DNA of 61,050 bases, taken from positions 1-61,050 of IMG/VR virus record IMGVR_UViG_3300021141_000010; one strand, 5' to 3'. Each line of letters starts with the position of its first letter. Position 1 is the stretch's first letter. The translations under genes were made by a program, and so were the position numbers. Below the pieces are notes generated by a model. It did not search any database. It was not told the origin of the DNA and saw nothing but the letters and a program-made list of their open reading frames with translations. Shown here piece after piece: positions 23,908-31,668 of this stretch. The stretch is from a virus.

Positions 23908-25100
23908 CCAAGTCCTTGCCCGTCGTCCCACTTTGCGGGACGTGCAAGGCAGACCGAACTTGCCAGCATCCAAAGCAGACTTGGCCGGGTAAACCGGCCA
24001 AAGTCGTCTTTGTGGTAGATAAAGCCGGTGACGATGCGCCGGATGCTCTTCTAGACGGGCAATTTGGTCGTTTAGGGACGGTTTGCAATCGCGTTGGCAT
24101 AACACTCGACGCTTACCCTAAAGTACCTGCGGCGGCCTGCCCAGGAGCCTCAAACGAGGCGTGGAGGCATTGCCAACCGCTTGTGGCGAGCGAACTCGCT
24201 CGCCTCAACCCCGAAGTCGTCATTCCCTACGGGCCGAGGGCCACGCAGTCGGTCATTGGTCGGTATTGGCAACAACCTGCCGAACTTTACGACCGATGGT
24301 ACGGCGCAGTGATCCCTTGCAGGGATCTTAACGCCTGGATCTGTCCGGTGGGCCTCATGGGCGAACACAAACGGATGCTCGACGTGTCGAGCATGTTTGA
24401 ATACAAGTACCTACGAGATGCGATGCGAATATCGGGCCGCCCGTGGCCCGATGGGTGCGTACCGCTAGACAGTCGAATCCAGCAGGTCTACCACGCCCAA
24501 GAGATCATCACCCAACTGGACAAGATCACCAAGACGGCTAAGATCGCGGCGTTCGACTACGAAACCACCGGGTTAAAGCCCGAATGGGACAACCAGCTAA
24601 TCGTGTCGATGTCGGTGGCATACGTCGCCGAAGGCGACGTGCATTGCATATCGTTCCCGGTATTCGCCGATACGCACGATGCGATCCGGCGATTCCTAGT
24701 ATCAGACATTCAGAAGATCGCTGCGAACATGAAGTTCGAGGATCGGTGGAGCCGATCCAAGCTGGGGGTTCAGGTTCGTCGGTGGTGGTGGGACACAATG
24801 CAGGCCGCACACTGGGAGAACCCCAATAGCGGCATCACGGGCTTGAAATTTCAAGCGTTTGCGAAGTTGGGCGTGCCTTACTTCGCTGATGATGTGGATT
24901 CATTTTTCGAGTCCGAGGAAAATTCTCAGCGAAACAAGATATTTTCGATTCCCACGCCAAAGCTCCTGACGTATAACGGGATGGATGCCATAGTCGAATT
25001 GCTGTTAGCATCGATGCAGATGGTCGAGAATGGCATCATCAAGGAACACTTTGTACCTAGTAAGTATCTACCAGCAAAATGCTCACAGAAATCCACCTGA
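23880..25100 (+). CDS. UDG-like domain fused to DnaQ-type 3'-5' exonuclease
   Basis: 406 aa from the ATG at 23880. Residues 1-200 resemble the uracil-DNA glycosylase superfamily of phage PolA proteins (CGTCKADRTCQHPK, VVDKAGDDAPDALLDGQFG, EVVIPYGPRATQSVIG); the catalytic state is uncertain. Residues 215-400 are a PolA-type proofreading exonuclease: FDYETTGLKP (DxE), KIAANMKFEDRW and YNGMDAIVELL. As in SPO1-like polymerases, UDG and exonuclease adjoin, but the polymerase domain is a separate gene 9 kb upstream. Confidence 0.82.
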   Translation: MPLFASAKLTKSLPVVPLCGTCKADRTCQHPKQTWPGKPAKVVFVVDKAGDDAPDALLDGQFGRLGTVCNRVGITLDAYPKVPAAACPGASNEAWRHCQPLVASELARLNPEVVIPYGPRATQSVIGRYWQQPAELYDRWYGAVIPCRDLNAWICPVGLMGEHKRMLDVSSMFEYKYLRDAMRISGRPWPDGCVPLDSRIQQVYHAQEIITQLDKITKTAKIAAFDYETTGLKPEWDNQLIVSMSVAYVAEGDVHCISFPVFADTHDAIRRFLVSDIQKIAANMKFEDRWSRSKLGVQVRRWWWDTMQAAHWENPNSGITGLKFQAFAKLGVPYFADDVDSFFESEENSQRNKIFSIPTPKLLTYNGMDAIVELLLASMQMVENGIIKEHFVPSKYLPAKCSQKST

Positions 25101-26209
25101 CCAACTTCCAAGCTCATCGGTCACGATCATTGGCGTTCTCTCCTAATGTCAACGTCATCGTAGGCCCCACAAACGCAGGTAAATCGTCAGTCTTTCGTGC
25201 AATCCGTTGGCTTGTGGAACACAAGCCGATCACCGGATTGCAGACGTTTGACGAGCTTCATACCGAAGTGACCATCGCCTCTGAGAGAGGCGAGGTCACT
25301 CGATTCAAGCATCCATCCGAAGGGTACGGCTACAGAGTCGCCGGACAGGCCTTCGTGGCGTGCGCCACGAAGCAACCATCCGAAGTCCAAGCTACGCTTG
25401 GACTCTCGGAAATCAACCTGCAAGGACAGCACGATGCCCCATTCTTGCTGACGTTATCCCCCGGCCAGATGGCAAAGGAACTTAACCGAATCGTAGACTT
25501 GTCGATCATCGACAAGGCAAACGCAATGGCAGCTAGCAACGCCACCCGAACCAAAGGCGAACTTTCGGCGATGGAAACCATCGCCGAGAAGCAGAAAGCA
25601 GAACTCGACCAGATCGCCTGGGTTCCAGGCGTTCTGGCCCAGCATGAATCATTAGTAGTGTTTATGCAAGAGTTGCAGCATAAGCAAAGCCGATACACGC
25701 TGCTGTCTGACAAGACGCAGGTAATCGACGAGCTATCCAAGGCTCTGCTAGCATTAGAAAGTCTGATACTGGGCTTGCAAGCCTTGGCCGATCAGGCCAA
25801 GGATGTCGCCGACAAGCAGAGTCGCCGCAAGGCGATTCTTACGACGGTTGCACCTTTGGTCGACGTATCGGCTAAGATCAGTTTAGTTAATACTGTTGGA
25901 TCAGGATTAGCTAAACTGAAAAAGCAGGGCGAGCAGATCGCCGCCAAGCGATCTTGCTTGGCCACGATTCGATCAGTAGCCCAGCAGCTAGTCGCTATTA
26001 AGCCCATCGACGGAGACGTGGATGGGCTACTGGCAACGGGCAAGCGACTCGCGGAGTCGCGAGCCAAGCAGACCAAGTTAGTACGATTGATGTGGAGCGT
26101 TGCAGATTGGCAAGGAACTTATCGACTCGCTTGCCAATCCGTTATCGAGTTAGAAACCAAAATCAAATTAGTGAGGGAAGTATGCCCAACGTGCAAAAGA
26201 CCGCTCTAG
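25079..26209 (+). CDS. SbcC/Rad50 N-terminal half ending in a zinc hook
   Basis: 376 aa. TEIHLTNFQAHRSRSLAF and Walker A GPTNAGKSSV mark an SMC/Rad50 N-lobe, followed by LSEINLQGQHDAPFLL (Q-loop region) and a long coiled coil (residues 150-360). It stops right after CPTCKRPL, which is a Rad50 zinc-hook motif. There is no Walker B; that lies in a separate protein at 27439-28002. Confidence 0.87.
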   Translation: MLTEIHLTNFQAHRSRSLAFSPNVNVIVGPTNAGKSSVFRAIRWLVEHKPITGLQTFDELHTEVTIASERGEVTRFKHPSEGYGYRVAGQAFVACATKQPSEVQATLGLSEINLQGQHDAPFLLTLSPGQMAKELNRIVDLSIIDKANAMAASNATRTKGELSAMETIAEKQKAELDQIAWVPGVLAQHESLVVFMQELQHKQSRYTLLSDKTQVIDELSKALLALESLILGLQALADQAKDVADKQSRRKAILTTVAPLVDVSAKISLVNTVGSGLAKLKKQGEQIAAKRSCLATIRSVAQQLVAIKPIDGDVDGLLATGKRLAESRAKQTKLVRLMWSVADWQGTYRLACQSVIELETKIKLVREVCPTCKRPL

Positions 26210-27087
26210 CCATCCTGTGTTCGGATCTCCACTTGCGGGAAACTGCTCCGAGTGCCAGGGCTGAAAAGGATTGGTACGAGGTCATGGAGAACCACCTGAA
26301 CGCATTGGGGAAAGCATCATCTCGTTGGGGTGTTCCTATCGTCTGTGCCGGTGACGTGTTCGACCGATGGAACCCATCGAGCGAACTCGTCCGATTCGCG
26401 ATCCAGAAGCTACCCCCACTGAACGCTATTCCCGGCCAACACGATCTTCGCTACCACGACTACGAAAGTAGGCTCCGAGGAGCCTACGGATGTCTGGTCG
26501 CTGCGGAGATCCTATGGGATATACCCGTAGGTCGGTGGGATGGTGTCCCTGCCGAGATGGTGCAAGTGTGGGCCATGCCTTGGGGTAGGTGGGAGCCGCC
26601 GACCAAGGCTGAAAATTTCTATGGAATCAAGCTGGGAGTCCTGCACAAGTACGCATGGAGCAACCAGTTCAACTGCCACGCCAAAGCCGACGAGTCGTCT
26701 CGATTCGAGCGACTCTACCCCAACCTCGATGCTATGATTATCGGAGACAATCATATCCCTTGGATGCTACCCAACGTAATGAACCACGGCGGGTTCATTC
26801 CGCAGAACGCCGATCAGAAATCCTTAGTACCACACTATGGTGTTCTGATGTCTGACGGCTCCATCGAGAAGCATCCCTACGATGTTCCCGAGCCAATATG
26901 GCTCGAATCGTGGCAACCGCAGGTCGAGGAGTCCAAGATCGCTTCCGAGGTCATTCAAGAGTTGCAGGATCTCCAACACACTGGTGATTCATTCCTAGAA
27001 ACACTAGAGCGTTCCGTCGATGCTGCCCCGCCCCGAACTGCCCATATCCTTAGGCAGATGCTTGCAGATTTGAAACAAGATGGCTGA
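26182..27087 (+). CDS. sbcD: SbcD/Mre11-like nuclease
   Basis: 301 aa from the ATG at 26182 (GAGGGA upstream). Calcineurin-like metal motifs appear in order: CSDLHLRE, AGDVFDRW, PGQHDLRYHD, and GDNHIPWM. The typical C-terminal capping region follows. It would process ends or hairpins with the divided SbcC proteins; its gene sits between their two halves. Confidence 0.92.
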   Translation: MPNVQKTALAILCSDLHLRETAPSARAEKDWYEVMENHLNALGKASSRWGVPIVCAGDVFDRWNPSSELVRFAIQKLPPLNAIPGQHDLRYHDYESRLRGAYGCLVAAEILWDIPVGRWDGVPAEMVQVWAMPWGRWEPPTKAENFYGIKLGVLHKYAWSNQFNCHAKADESSRFERLYPNLDAMIIGDNHIPWMLPNVMNHGGFIPQNADQKSLVPHYGVLMSDGSIEKHPYDVPEPIWLESWQPQVEESKIASEVIQELQDLQHTGDSFLETLERSVDAAPPRTAHILRQMLADLKQDG

Positions 27088-27340
27088 TTTTGTCTGCGTA
27101 ATCTGTAAAAACTTGGTCTACCGTATTCCAGAAGTACCTAGCCCAGACGTACAATACATTGCCTGCCCCTACGGAGGGGCAGGCAATAAACCATGCACAC
27201 TGAAAGCCAGGAGAACCGATTGTGGACTATGCGGAAATTCAAAAGAAATTAGAGTCAGCCAAGACTCTGCGAACGAGGTTGGAGGGGCAGAAGGAGCAAC
27301 TACTCCGCAACCTCAAGGATCTCGGACACGAGACGATTGA
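27080..27340 (+). CDS. small zinc-finger-like protein in the SbcCD group
   Basis: 86 aa. Cys pairs in FVCVICKNL, IACPYGG/KPCTL and DCGLCGN suggest two zinc sites. The ATG overlaps the sbcD stop. The C-terminal 40 residues overlap the next gene and look unstructured. It may be an extra subunit of the complex. Confidence 0.6.
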   Translation: MADFVCVICKNLVYRIPEVPSPDVQYIACPYGGAGNKPCTLKARRTDCGLCGNSKEIRVSQDSANEVGGAEGATTPQPQGSRTRDD

Positions 27341-27470
27341 GTCAGCGCAAGCAGAAATCACGGAACTCGAACAGTACATCGAAACCAATGAACCAGCTTT
27401 CAACCAACAGTGTGACGAATTTTTTGCGGCTAACCAAGATGCAATCAACGCTCTCGGTGGCCTCAAGTAA
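27222..27470 (+). CDS. coiled-coil protein, putative Rad50 arm
   Basis: 82 aa from a GTG with AGGAG 8 nt upstream. It is one continuous heptad-rich helix pair (IQKKLESAKTLRTRLEGQKE, IESAQAEITELEQYI). Its place between SbcD and the C-terminal ATPase half suggests it forms part of the return coiled-coil arm as a separate chain. Confidence 0.65.
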   Translation: MDYAEIQKKLESAKTLRTRLEGQKEQLLRNLKDLGHETIESAQAEITELEQYIETNEPAFNQQCDEFFAANQDAINALGGLK

Positions 27471-28002
27471 GCATAGGGCTGCCGTCATGGCGGTCGAAAG
27501 CAGCAAGTCGTCTATCGACGACTTGCGAGAACGATACGAAGCCGCCTTGGCGGCCAAAGAGATTATCCAACAAGTCAGCATGGAGTGCCAGGAGGCTTGC
27601 CAGAAACGCATCGGGTACGTTGTTACCCGATGTTTGCAGGCGGTGTTCCCTGACCAAGGGCTTACGTTTCGGCTCGTATTCGAGCAGAAACGGGGCCAGA
27701 CAGAAGTGCGCGGCGTCCTCGTCGATGCGGAAGGTCACGAGCTTGACCCCCTCCAATCGTGCGGCGGCGGAATTTTAGACGTGGCGGCTTTCGGCTTGCG
27801 GCTCGCTTGCCTTATGCTACAACGTCCTCAACCCGCTCGGGTTCTGATTCTGGACGAACCGTTCCGGTTCGTCTCGTCGCACTACCGCAGCAACGTCCGC
27901 GCACTACTGTCTGAGCTTTCACAGGAGATGGGTGTCCAGATCATCATGGTCACTCACATTGAAGAATTCATGGACTTCGATAGCAGATTGGAGATTGCGT
28001 AA
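27439..28002 (+). CDS. SbcC/Rad50 C-terminal half (ABC signature + Walker B)
   Basis: 187 aa from the ATG at 27439; ATG 27487 is an alternative. A short helix leads to LDPLQSCGGGILDVAAFGLR (ABC signature region with SCGGG in place of LSGGE) and Walker B VLILDEPFRFVS, then the His-switch VTHIEEF. It should dimerise with the N-terminal half at 25079 to make a working ATPase head. A hairpin lies at about 27610. Confidence 0.85.
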   Translation: MQSTLSVASSKHRAAVMAVESSKSSIDDLRERYEAALAAKEIIQQVSMECQEACQKRIGYVVTRCLQAVFPDQGLTFRLVFEQKRGQTEVRGVLVDAEGHELDPLQSCGGGILDVAAFGLRLACLMLQRPQPARVLILDEPFRFVSSHYRSNVRALLSELSQEMGVQIIMVTHIEEFMDFDSRLEIA

Positions 28003-28187
28003 TGCGGCAACTTGATTGGTGGGAGACGATCCGACCGGGTGACTTGGCATGGTTCCCCGCCCCCCTGGCGGATGGCTATTGCCCTGTGAACGTATCAATC
28101 GGCATGACAGTTGACGAGGCGTTCTGGCATTACAAAAGGGTTAACGTACTAGTTATCTTCTACAGACCCGACGAGATCAACGCATGA
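28002..28187 (+). CDS. small hypothetical protein
   Basis: 61 aa with TAATG coupling to the SbcC C-half. Trp-rich start (QLDWWETIRPGDLAWFPAPL). No recognised motif. Confidence 0.6.
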   Translation: MRQLDWWETIRPGDLAWFPAPLADGYCPVNVSIGMTVDEAFWHYKRVNVLVIFYRPDEINA

Positions 28188-28408
28188 GCAGTGACCGATT
28201 CGAGTATGTCCTGAGATACGGTAACACACCAATCGACGACGACGTGGCACAAGCCATGTTCGTCGGTACGGATGCCCCTGCCGGATCTCTTGAAAAAATC
28301 GAAGTGATGCGAAAACGCGCAGAACTCGGCCAACCTATTTTCCACGAAAACGACCGATCCGATTGGCGAGGGATCGGATTAACTTTTACTAAACCCAATG
28401 ATGAGTAA
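28184..28408 (+). CDS. small hypothetical protein
   Basis: 74 aa, ATGA-coupled on the left. Acidic in the first half (DDDVAQAMFVGTD). No recognised domain. Confidence 0.6.
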   Translation: MSSDRFEYVLRYGNTPIDDDVAQAMFVGTDAPAGSLEKIEVMRKRAELGQPIFHENDRSDWRGIGLTFTKPNDE

Positions 28409-28862
28409 GAAAAAGAAAAACCCACCTGCCGAGATATATGTGTGCCACTGGTCGCCCGGCAAGCACCCTCCTATGGGATTCTATAGCTACAGAGCAGACC
28501 GAAAGATCAGGACGCAGGAGGAAGCCTACGCTTTGCAGCGTAGGCTTCTGAAAAAAGCCAAGAGGATGCTAGACGCGAAGCGTCCTTTGAACGCTTCGCA
28601 TTTCATGCAAGCTCTGCTAGCTATTGAGCCCGGTGCGTGGGTTCGCGAGTATGGCAGGGCGATCAGTAACACCCGAATGGTGTCGTTTAAGGCGCGGTCG
28701 GAGCAAACCCGCGACGAGATGCTCAGAACCGTAAACGACCTCAGCAAAGTCCATAATGTTGTAAGCTCTGTGGAGCAAAGAGATGGGTTTTTTATCCACA
28801 GTTACGAGGCCCACATGATACAGAAGACCATCAGGATTTACCCAAAGGAGTATTGCAAGTGA
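28398..28862 (+). CDS. hypothetical protein
   Basis: 154 aa (or 153 from the second ATG). Basic N-terminus (MSKKKKNPPAE), then CHWSPGKHPPMGFYSYRADR and a helical region. Two hairpins stand out in its coding sequence, 28521-28548 (12-bp arms, loop TTGC) and 28575-28599 (9-bp arms). Function unknown. Confidence 0.65.
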   Translation: MMSKKKKNPPAEIYVCHWSPGKHPPMGFYSYRADRKIRTQEEAYALQRRLLKKAKRMLDAKRPLNASHFMQALLAIEPGAWVREYGRAISNTRMVSFKARSEQTRDEMLRTVNDLSKVHNVVSSVEQRDGFFIHSYEAHMIQKTIRIYPKEYCK

Positions 28863-29539
28863 CCAATAATCGCAAAATCTATACGATACACAACAACAAT
28901 CTTGGGGATCACTGGACGAGCTACTGTTTGATGGCTGTTGTAGGTGAAATGCATCAAACTCGATACGAACTCGGAACGATCAACGCAGGTTTCGACTTCG
29001 TAGATCGCCTTACGGAAATCGAAGCCTTGTTCAATCAGCATGTTCGTTATGCTCCGATCTTGGTACGCGAACAAGGTACGCACAAAATCGACGCTTGGTT
29101 GAATTGGTGCTTCCCGGCCTTGCCAGTAGATGCTGGGTTCCGTTGGGACATAATCAATGTGACCAAGACGGTATGCTATCAATTTGACGGCATATCTTCC
29201 GACACCCACAAGAATCCAGACGAACAGACAGCCTCGCAAATATTAAATTATTTCGAGGAGCTTGGGTACAGATGTATCCGTTTGGGCAAGCATATGAGTC
29301 TACAGGAAGTGTGCCTAAATCTATCGCAGTGTGCGTTGTTCGTGGGGTGCGACAGTGGCATAAGCCACGTCGCACACAGTGTGGGTTGTCCAGTATTTAT
29401 GTACGAGAAGCACCTACCCACCGAGACTTGCCATCGACTTAAGCAGTCAGATGTTTTTCGCAATTTATCAGAACTGAGAATGAAATCCCAGCACTGGCTT
29501 CAACTGCTAAGTATCGGCATGCGGCTTTCGACACCTTGA
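28859..29539 (+). CDS. GT9-like glycosyltransferase
   Basis: 226 aa from a GTG with AAAGGAG 9 nt upstream. The C-terminal half has the GT-B/GT9 acceptor pattern LFVGCDSGISHVAHSVGCPV, seen in ADP-heptose:LPS heptosyltransferases, but the protein is short and probably has only one Rossmann half plus a small N-domain. It could modify host surface sugars or phage DNA/proteins. Last gene of the early block, tail to tail with the late block (23-bp gap). Confidence 0.7.
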   Translation: MTNNRKIYTIHNNNLGDHWTSYCLMAVVGEMHQTRYELGTINAGFDFVDRLTEIEALFNQHVRYAPILVREQGTHKIDAWLNWCFPALPVDAGFRWDIINVTKTVCYQFDGISSDTHKNPDEQTASQILNYFEELGYRCIRLGKHMSLQEVCLNLSQCALFVGCDSGISHVAHSVGCPVFMYEKHLPTETCHRLKQSDVFRNLSELRMKSQHWLQLLSIGMRLSTP

Positions 29540-29562
29540 CCCGGCCAAGAGTAAGACGGCAG

Positions 29563-31590
29563 CTAGCCGCATAGCCCTGCGGCTTCGTCCTTCTCAGCTT
29601 TGCTGATTGCGCGAAGCACGACTAGTTTCACAACCGGACGCACGAATAAGCCACCGAGGTTTCTCTTGGTGGCTTCTTCGTTTAGCCAGTCCAGAATTAG
29701 CTCAAGATTATCTCTACACCACTGAACGCCTTGGGAATCCATTATCCTCGCTCTTTGATTACAAGAGCAGTTTGGCGTTGCTTCGATGCCTATCTTTTTG
29801 AGCCATGCCTTAAGGTTGGTTCCACAACCACAAGGCTTGCCTTCCTTGTCGGTCTTGGGCCAAGGCTTCGTCTCATTTTCCGGGCGATCCTCAGGCACGC
29901 GAGAGAGTACGGTCATGCCGTACTGCTTGTCATTATGCTCGGCGACGAACCATTCTGGACTCGCAGCGATAAAACTCTTGATGGCCCACCAGAGTCCCTT
30001 GGTATCCCCTTCGCCGACCAGTCCGTAAGTTGCTGTGTCGTGAATCATGATCCGCTTGCGGATCTTCGGAGCATAGGTGGTTAGCTCTTGCAATAATCGC
30101 TCGCCTGTATGGCGGGTGTCAAGAAACAAGAAATCCCCCTCGGGGATTTCTCGAACCATCTCATCGTGGTTCGCCTTTGTCACAGTGTACGACAAAGGCC
30201 GACCGGCGTGATTTCGCACCAAATCTTGGAGAATCTGAATGAGCGAGTCATCCTCCTCTTGCCAAGAGAACACCTCGGCGACCTTTTGACAACTCTTGGA
30301 GCATTGCCCGTCTCCGCAAGTAGGCTTCGAGCATGTTTTACGCCCCATAGCTGCGAGCAAGAAAGCAGAGCTTTCTCGCCGTTCGGTGAGTTCGATAGCG
30401 GCATCGCACCCAATTGTCCAACGCATGAATGCGTTGATATGCTGGTCAAGATCCCGAGGGTTCTTGACTAGGAACTCTGCAACATCGCCTAGCGATGTTG
30501 CGGCGGTAGGTAGTAGCATTCCGAGGTTGGATTTGTAGAGCGCGTCTAAGGCTACGGGGGCGGCCTTATTTTGGACGAACGGAGTGAAGTTCTTGGGGTC
30601 GGAAGCAATCATGTCGTACTGAGCTTGTGGAACCCCAACTTCGTCTACGAAGTGCTTGCGGATAGGCTCAGTGTCCATCCCAAGTTCCTTGTACCCAAGC
30701 AGGTAGTTCCTGACCTTCCCTTCCATCGTCAGCGGGTACTTCGGCCCGCCGACTCTGCCGAATCGGTGGTTCCACTTGAGGAACGGAAGACAGATTGTCT
30801 TCCGGCCCGCCGCTCGGTACTTGCGGTGGATGTAGCATTCCTCGCCACCGAACATGCGGAAGTCGGGATTGAATCCTAGCCAATGCTCCTTCGACGAGCA
30901 GAAGAGTCCCAAGCCCTGCGCCGGGATCTCGAACGGCGGGTCGTTCGAGTCGAACCCGGCCACCTTGTAGCCTCGGCCCATCAATGCGTGTTCGTGGCCT
31001 GCAAATGGCACGTCCAGGACGTGCCATTCTCCGAGGCCCTCGGGATGGAGTTTACGAATCTGGAGTTTCCCATCGGCGGTTTGCCCTGTCACCACAAGAA
31101 CCCCGTCTGGATGCCACCAAGCCGTCGCCCAAGTGCCTTCCATCTGGTCGCGGAAGACGCACTCGAAGTGGGTCGAAACGAACGAGAGGCCGTCATATAA
31201 AAGAGGGCCGGTGAAAAGATTCTTTTGCATCTCTTCATCCGAATTGGTAAGGAATTCCCGTAAGCGGTGAATTCCGTTCGCTTGGAGGAACACATGGGGA
31301 TCCGTCACCATGACATACTGCCCTTCCGCTTCGCGGAAGAGTCGTTCGCGGGTCTGAGTCGTCCCTGACGACTCCGTGTGGGCGATGTACCGAACTTTGT
31401 CCTTGGCCGATAGGCTCTGGACAAAGTTTCGGGTATGGGTTCCGTGTTCGCTGTCGGGGTTGTTGTCGAGGACGATGAACTCGCAATCCCGAGCGGTGTC
31501 CTGGTACATTCGGTGCGCCTGCACCGAAAAGTACACGCCGTCGAAGTCATCGTAAGTCGCCATGGCGATGGTAAGGAAGGGCTTGGTCAT
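29563..31590 (-). CDS. multidomain glycosyltransferase with Cys-rich C-terminal domain
   Basis: 675 aa. Residues 1-270 look like a GT-A/GT2 fold (TIAMATYDDFDGV, CEFIVLDNNPD, VMVTDPHVFLQ in the DXD place). Residues 440-570 resemble a small alpha/beta hydroxylase/methyltransferase-like segment (LFLDTRHTGERLLQEL, RIMIHDTATYG, QYGMTVLSR). The end (CGCGTNLKAWLKKIGI, NCSCNQRARIMD, WCRDNLELILDWL) matches a domain I associate with planctomycete proteins. Likely glycosylation of virion or host surface. Hairpin 30129-30151 is in the coding sequence. Confidence 0.7.
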   Translation of the reverse strand: MTKPFLTIAMATYDDFDGVYFSVQAHRMYQDTARDCEFIVLDNNPDSEHGTHTRNFVQSLSAKDKVRYIAHTESSGTTQTRERLFREAEGQYVMVTDPHVFLQANGIHRLREFLTNSDEEMQKNLFTGPLLYDGLSFVSTHFECVFRDQMEGTWATAWWHPDGVLVVTGQTADGKLQIRKLHPEGLGEWHVLDVPFAGHEHALMGRGYKVAGFDSNDPPFEIPAQGLGLFCSSKEHWLGFNPDFRMFGGEECYIHRKYRAAGRKTICLPFLKWNHRFGRVGGPKYPLTMEGKVRNYLLGYKELGMDTEPIRKHFVDEVGVPQAQYDMIASDPKNFTPFVQNKAAPVALDALYKSNLGMLLPTAATSLGDVAEFLVKNPRDLDQHINAFMRWTIGCDAAIELTERRESSAFLLAAMGRKTCSKPTCGDGQCSKSCQKVAEVFSWQEEDDSLIQILQDLVRNHAGRPLSYTVTKANHDEMVREIPEGDFLFLDTRHTGERLLQELTTYAPKIRKRIMIHDTATYGLVGEGDTKGLWWAIKSFIAASPEWFVAEHNDKQYGMTVLSRVPEDRPENETKPWPKTDKEGKPCGCGTNLKAWLKKIGIEATPNCSCNQRARIMDSQGVQWCRDNLELILDWLNEEATKRNLGGLFVRPVVKLVVLRAISKAEKDEAAGLCG

Positions 31591-31614
31591 TTATTTGTTC
31601 CCGCTGAAATGGAA

Positions 31615-31644
31615 AGAGACATCCTGATTCTACAGGATGTCTCT
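31615..31644 (-). terminator. strong hairpin after the tail fibre gene
   Basis: 12-bp perfect arms (AGAGACATCCTG / CAGGATGTCTCT) with a 6-nt loop, between the stop of the 31669 gene and the start at 31590. On the minus strand it is followed by a weak T-tract (TTCC). Terminator or RNA-processing site. Confidence 0.55.
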
Positions 31645-31668
31645 AAGTCAGCAAAATTTGTGAGATAG

